NCBI GenBank assembly: GCA_030591195.1
Contig: JAUVBO010000052.1
Coordinates: forward strand, 1 to 9,146
Source: Pseudomonadota bacterium
GTDB taxonomy: Bacteria > Myxococcota > Polyangia > GCA-2747355 > JACKDQ01
DNA length: 9,146 nucleotides
Direction of reading: 5' to 3'
A program made the translations under genes and the position numbers. Position 1 is the stretch's first letter; each line of letters starts with the position of its first letter. Positions 6,276 to 9,146 of the stretch are shown one piece after another. The notes under the pieces are model-generated. The model made no database searches and was not told where the DNA came from. It worked only from the letters and a program-made list of their open reading frames with translations.

Positions 6276-7466
6276 TCACCGCAGCCGCTTGATCAGGTGC
6301 CAGCCGAACTGGGTCTCCACCGGCTGGGAGACCTGACCGACCTTGAGCGCGAAGGAAAACTGCTCGAGGCGGGGGAGCATCTCGCCCGGAGACGCCGGCG
6401 GTAGCCGCCCGCCCATCTCCGCCGTCTCGTCGTCGTCCGAGTGCTCGCGGACCAGCGCGTCGAAGTCAGCCCCAGCAGCTGTAGCCTTTTTCTTCAGGGT
6501 GGCGGCGAGCTGCTTGGCGGTCCACTTGTCGCGCGACTTCTTCGGCTCGAACTTCACCGAGCTGTTGTGGGCCACCAGCAGGTGCTGGACGTAGACCTTG
6601 CGCAGGGGCAAGCGCTTGATCACGTGGAATCCATAGCCCGTCTCGACCACCTCCGGGTGGATCTCGCCGACCTTGGTCTTCTTCAGCGCCTCGAGGTAGG
6701 GCTGCATCACCTCCTTGATCTGACCGGCGATCAGCGGGGCGATCACGCCGCCGCGCAGCGAGCCCGAGGGGCTATCGGAGTAGCGCGCAGCGAGCACCGA
6801 GAAGCGCGTGCCGCCCTTGTTGACCCTCTTCAGCACGCCTTCGGCCTTCTTGCGGGCGTCGGCCTTGCTGCGCTTGAGACCCACCGGCGCGATCAGCGAG
6901 CCCTTGAACATCACCAGGATGTGCGCGCTCGAGTACTCCTCGGGCACCACGCGCCGCACCACGCGCAGGCCCGCCGGCGCGTCGACCACGTCGGCCACCT
7001 GCCCGAGGCCGATGGTGAAGCCGACCTTGGCCCAGCTCTTGTCGTAAGGGGCAACCCGGCTGGTCAGCCCCTTGTCCTTCGCCGGGTCCTCGGAGTACTT
7101 CCCCGCGAGCTCGGCGAAGTCGGCGCCGCGGCTGCGGGCGACCTTGACCAGCAGCTCGGCGCGACGCCGGGCGACGACCTTGCTGCGGGTCACGCCGGCG
7201 GCGCCCTTGGCCGACAGGTAGCGGATCAGGATCGACCGCACCGTCACCTCGGCCGGCGCGCCGTCGGGCGTGCTCGGCTGGCGTGCCGGATCCTGGGGAG
7301 CGGCCCGGTCGTAGACGATGTCGGCCAGCGCCGGGTCGGTCGACGCCCTCGGCTTGACCCGCACGACCTTGGCCGCGTCCACCGCCGGTCCGACCGGCTG
7401 GTCCCGATCCTTCGGGCAGCCGCCCAGGGCAGCCGCGACAGCGGCCATCAGCGTCAGGGTCCTCAT
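6276..7466 (-). CDS. Lipoprotein with three tandem parvulin (PpiC) peptidyl-prolyl isomerase domains
   Basis: This 396-residue envelope lipoprotein has a short signal peptide ending in the lipobox LGGC (Cys17). Parvulin domains catalyse cis-trans isomerisation of Xaa-Pro bonds and help fold exported proteins, as in SurA, PrsA and PpiD. Three copies are visible. Domain 1 (about 75-173) has SILIRYLS, FAELAGKYSEDP and GLRVVRRV. Domain 2 (about 178-286) has AHILVMF, FSVLAARYSDSPSGSLRGG and GYGFHVIKRL. Domain 3 (about 291-395) has QHLLVAH, FDALVREHSDDDETAEMGGRL and FGWHLIKRL. Domains 2 and 3 keep the family's two histidines (in HIL/HLL and GFH/GWH). Domain 1 has Ser and Arg in those places and is probably not catalytic. 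ATG 7466 has GGAGG (plus-strand 7476-7480) 9 bases upstream. The gene starts 35 bases after the metallophosphoesterase stop, consistent with one operon. Its clients are unknown; the neighbouring lipoproteins are candidates. Confidence 0.92.
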   Translation of the reverse strand: MRTLTLMAAVAAALGGCPKDRDQPVGPAVDAAKVVRVKPRASTDPALADIVYDRAAPQDPARQPSTPDGAPAEVTVRSILIRYLSAKGAAGVTRSKVVARRRAELLVKVARSRGADFAELAGKYSEDPAKDKGLTSRVAPYDKSWAKVGFTIGLGQVADVVDAPAGLRVVRRVVPEEYSSAHILVMFKGSLIAPVGLKRSKADARKKAEGVLKRVNKGGTRFSVLAARYSDSPSGSLRGGVIAPLIAGQIKEVMQPYLEALKKTKVGEIHPEVVETGYGFHVIKRLPLRKVYVQHLLVAHNSSVKFEPKKSRDKWTAKQLAATLKKKATAAGADFDALVREHSDDDETAEMGGRLPPASPGEMLPRLEQFSFALKVGQVSQPVETQFGWHLIKRLR

Positions 7467-7501
7467 CTGCTCTCTCCTCCGCCCGCTCTGCCCGGCGCGC
7501 G

Positions 7502-8410
7502 TCAGCTCTGTTCTTCTTCTACGGTGCCGGGGTGGAGACGCTTGATCTCGCGGCCGACGGCGAGGGCCTCGGTGCCACGATAACGGCGCGAGAGATCAAG
7601 CTCGAGGTAGTACTTGCGGTCGTCATCGACGCCGAAGCTCGTCGACAGCTGCAGCTGCTCCGCGCCGACGATGTGGAAGCCCTCGACGACGATGTCGTGG
7701 CCGAAGACAACGAGGTCCATCGGGTGCTCTTCGGTGCTCAGGGCGTCGAGGAAGCCGCGCGCCACGGCCCCCGGACAGTGCCGACACCAGAGCAGCCGGC
7801 AGATCGGCGCGCCGTGATACATCGAGTTGATGTCGAGCAGCTCGAAGCCCTCGTAGCTTCCCTCGAGGTCGGCCGCCGAGTCGATCCTGACGTTCGGCGC
7901 CGCGTGACAGACGACCGCGCCACAAGGGGCGATGGCGACCAGCGGGAAGCTGCGGAAGACCTCGCGGTACCGGGCGCTCCGCTCGGGGCCGACGTGCCGC
8001 TCGAAGTGCGCCGTCTCGTCGGTCCAGAACTTGGGGGTGTGGGGTCCGCCGACGTGGGAGTGCTCGTGGTTGCCGAGCAGGCTCACCACCCGGCCCGGGA
8101 ACTGCTGCTGCAACGCAATGAAGGCCTCCATCACCTCGCCCGACTGGTCGCGGTAGAAGGTGCCGAGGTAGGACGGCCACTCGTGCTCCTCGGCGTTCGG
8201 GCCGTGGATCAGGTCGCCGGAGAAGAGCAGGATCGGACGCTCGCCCGCCTGCTCGGCGCGCCGGAACAGCTCGACCATCCGCGAGAAGTCGCGCAGGTTG
8301 CCGTGGATGTCGGTGCAGATCAGCAGCCGGCCTTCGGCCGGCAGCCGCAGGACCCGGCTCGGCAGCAGTCCGCTGGCAGCAGGTGCGCCCAGCTCACTTT
8401 GGGAAAACAA
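7502..8410 (-). CDS. PPP-like metallophosphoesterase
   Basis: This 302-residue cytoplasmic calcineurin-like phosphoesterase carries the ordered motifs DIHGN (34-38), GDLIHG (65-70), GNHEH (113-117), VVCHAAP (166-172), LLWCR (206-210) and FGHDIVVEGF (236-245). The predicted metal ligands D34, H36, D66, N114, H115, H169 and H238 are all present, so activity is expected. The last motif and the LLW element match PPP-type phosphatases rather than generic metallophosphoesterases. However, the second motif lacks the usual DRG and the WSDP aspartate is absent, so the substrate could be protein, nucleotide or another phosphoester. It starts at TTG 8410, with GGAGG (plus-strand 8419-8423) 8 bases upstream and no better start nearby. 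It is the first gene of the probable operon that also holds the triple parvulin, the VWA lipoprotein and the larger TerB-PPP phosphatase. Confidence 0.9.
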   Translation of the reverse strand: MFSQSELGAPAASGLLPSRVLRLPAEGRLLICTDIHGNLRDFSRMVELFRRAEQAGERPILLFSGDLIHGPNAEEHEWPSYLGTFYRDQSGEVMEAFIALQQQFPGRVVSLLGNHEHSHVGGPHTPKFWTDETAHFERHVGPERSARYREVFRSFPLVAIAPCGAVVCHAAPNVRIDSAADLEGSYEGFELLDINSMYHGAPICRLLWCRHCPGAVARGFLDALSTEEHPMDLVVFGHDIVVEGFHIVGAEQLQLSTSFGVDDDRKYYLELDLSRRYRGTEALAVGREIKRLHPGTVEEEQS

Positions 8411-8418
8411 CGTGCCTG

Positions 8419-8423
8419 CCTCC
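8419..8423 (-). promoter_or_regulatory. Ribosome binding site deciding a TTG start
   Basis: A perfect GGAGG on the minus strand lies 8 bases before TTG at 8410. It supports initiation of the metallophosphoesterase at this rare codon. Confidence 0.6.
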
Positions 8424-8491
8424 GCGAGGCGAAACCGTCGACGCCCACCATGCTCAACCCGTTGCGATCACACGAACGCCAAGAACCCGTC

Positions 8492-8519
8492 ACTCTAAAC
8501 TAGAATGTACGCCAGGCAA
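8492..8519 (-). promoter_or_regulatory. Possible sigma-70-type promoter for the phosphatase/parvulin operon
   Basis: On the minus strand TTGCCT (plus-strand 8514-8519) and TAGAGT (plus-strand 8492-8497) are 16 bases apart, in a locally AT-richer stretch about 85-110 bases upstream of the TTG start. The match to TTGACA/TATAAT is partial, and the organism's promoter consensus is unknown. The rest of 8411-8621 holds no gene. A small GCCC-gagg-GGGC hairpin followed by TTGCTTT at about 8518-8535 could end the upstream 70-residue gene's transcript. Confidence 0.25.
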
Positions 8520-8621
8520 AGCAAGCCCCCTCGGGCGTTCGGCTGCTGATCGTAAGCTGCGGCAAGAACAGCGGGTGTAGCGGGAGGCAGGACGCGCGTG
8601 GCGCGGAGGAAGGATGGACGA

Positions 8622-8834
8622 TCAGGCGAGGTTCGTCCCCTCGAGCTGCACTTCCCAGCGGCGGTGCTCGAAGAACAGGTGCCTCGGGCCCCCCTGGTGC
8701 GCGATCTCTTCCAGGCGCCTGAGCGCCTGCTGCGCCGCGGGCCCGATCACGCGGCTCTCGGTCGCACACCGAAGGGTGTAGCGCAACCGGAACAGCTCCA
8801 CCGCTAGCTCATCGCTGATCGTCCGCTCACTCAT
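8622..8834 (-). CDS. Small helical protein of unknown function
   Basis: This 70-residue protein begins MSERTISDELAVELFRLRYT and is not recognised. Residues about 5-48 look like two amphipathic helices (ELAVELFRLRYTLR and AAQQALRRLEEIAHQ), followed by a short polar tail with an aromatic FFEHRRWEV patch that could be a strand. There is no signal peptide and a single cysteine. The coding call rests on AGGAG (plus-strand 8844-8848) 9 bases before ATG 8834, and on a protein-like composition. It lies 211 bases upstream of the metallophosphoesterase in the same direction, too far to assume one operon. It could be a small cytoplasmic binding or regulatory protein; nothing in the sequence decides this. 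Confidence 0.6.
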   Translation of the reverse strand: MSERTISDELAVELFRLRYTLRCATESRVIGPAAQQALRRLEEIAHQGGPRHLFFEHRRWEVQLEGTNLA

Positions 8835-8874
8835 CGAGGTCTTCTCCTTGCTGCCGTTAGCTCCTAGTAGCTAG

Positions 8875-9060
8875 TGCCCCCTGTTTTCCACGCTGGGGCA
8901 TGACGATCGAGCGGGCAAGTTTTTCAGCGGCAACGACCAATTCCCCGACTGCAACCTCGGGGGCATCACCTACAAGGCCCCGACACCGGCCTGTCCGCAG
9001 CACCGGATGCCCACCGTGCCACGGGTGCGCTGCTTCGACCGCTGCGGACCGCTCGAGTGA
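8875..9060 (+). pseudogene. Probable 3' relic of a Cys-rich protein gene
   Basis: Starting just after an in-frame TAG (8872-8874), a plus-strand frame runs 61 codons to TGA 9058-9060. Its product includes AGKFFSGNDQFPDCNLGGIT and later ACPQHRMP and CFDRCGPLE, with five cysteines in all. From about 8926 on, third codon positions are almost all G or C, as in the real genes here, while the overlapping frames are not. There is no ATG, GTG or TTG before codon 45 and no ribosome binding site, so it cannot be a normal complete gene. It is most likely the C-terminal remnant of a secreted or Cys-rich protein whose front was lost. Its 5' edge falls beside CTAGTAGCTAG (8864-8874), next to the leader of the divergent 70-residue gene. 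Nothing recognisable follows in 9061-9146. Confidence 0.4.
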
Positions 9061-9146
9061 CCCCTGCCGAGTCGCGTCGGGACCTGCCTCCGCCGAACTA
9101 ACTGATATCACTGAATCTGAGTCGGGTGTCGCGCGCCGAAGCTTGA

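Noticed and set aside
6441..7583. Plus-strand open frame of 380 codons opposite the triple-parvulin gene
   Set aside because: Antisense shadow rich in His, Asp, Arg and Leu with no domain; the minus-strand frame has three clear parvulin domains, a lipobox and a ribosome binding site.
7532..8503. Plus-strand open frame of 323 codons opposite the metallophosphoesterase
   Set aside because: Antisense shadow with repetitive acidic/Val/Leu/Arg composition; the opposite strand carries complete phosphoesterase motifs.
8598..8807. Plus-strand frame opposite the 70-residue gene, starting near a GGAGG-like sequence
   Set aside because: The possible site GCGGAGGAAGG lies after the start rather than before it, and the product shows no features; the minus-strand gene has a correctly spaced ribosome binding site.
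8857..9111. Minus-strand frame of 84 codons at the right edge
   Set aside because: No ribosome binding site, overlaps the better coding-like plus-strand relic, and no recognisable motif.
8900..9146. Plus-strand frame from ATG 8900 open to the window edge
   Set aside because: Third positions are not GC-biased and the product is Ser/Thr/Arg/Pro low complexity; the frame ending at 9060 fits coding DNA better.

Overview
The window is very GC-rich, with GC-ending codons in all real genes. It comes from a Gram-negative bacterium that makes many lipoproteins. The organism is probably a member of the Myxococcota or a related former deltaproteobacterial group. The pointers are a von Willebrand A-like lipoprotein with a 'VVDNS...ILANEDDCS' pattern, a Cys-rich SH3 lipoprotein, a triple-parvulin lipoprotein, eukaryote-like PPP phosphatases and a zinc-ribbon/Tudor-like protein. 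This placement is inferred from gene style; there is no rRNA or tRNA in the window.

Left part, plus strand (1-1313): the 3' end of secA, with its zinc-binding SEC-C tail, is followed after a 157-base gap holding an inverted repeat by a 279-residue protein. That protein has an N-terminal coiled coil, a zinc ribbon, and a C-terminal module resembling the Tudor-like tail of UvrD/PcrA.

Middle and right part, minus strand (1329-8834): all confident genes here point left and converge on the plus-strand pair at about 1313/1329. Read in transcription order they are: a 70-residue helical protein of unknown function (8834-8622); a PPP-like metallophosphoesterase with a TTG start (8410-7502); a lipoprotein with three parvulin (PpiC) domains (7466-6276); a VWA-like lipoprotein (6193-5051); a TerB-like/PPP phosphatase fusion (4984-3314); a Cys-rich lipoprotein with a C-terminal SH3 domain (3075-2059); and a small exported protein (1880-1329). 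The four genes from 8410 to 3314 have gaps of 35, 82 and 66 bases and probably form one transcription unit. It is bracketed by two phosphoesterases that share the same late signature (GH-D/E-x-V-x-EGF). The operon would combine cytoplasmic PPP phosphatases with envelope-anchored folding and binding lipoproteins. A signalling or envelope-quality link between them is inference only.

Right edge (8835-9146): there is no complete gene. A plus-strand reading frame at 8875-9060 has strongly GC-biased third positions and a Cys-rich product but no usual start codon, and looks like the 3' relic of a gene.

No CRISPR array, insertion sequence, prophage or tRNA is visible. The best candidates for something less described are the TerB-PPP fusion and its pairing with a second PPP enzyme around a triple-parvulin lipoprotein.
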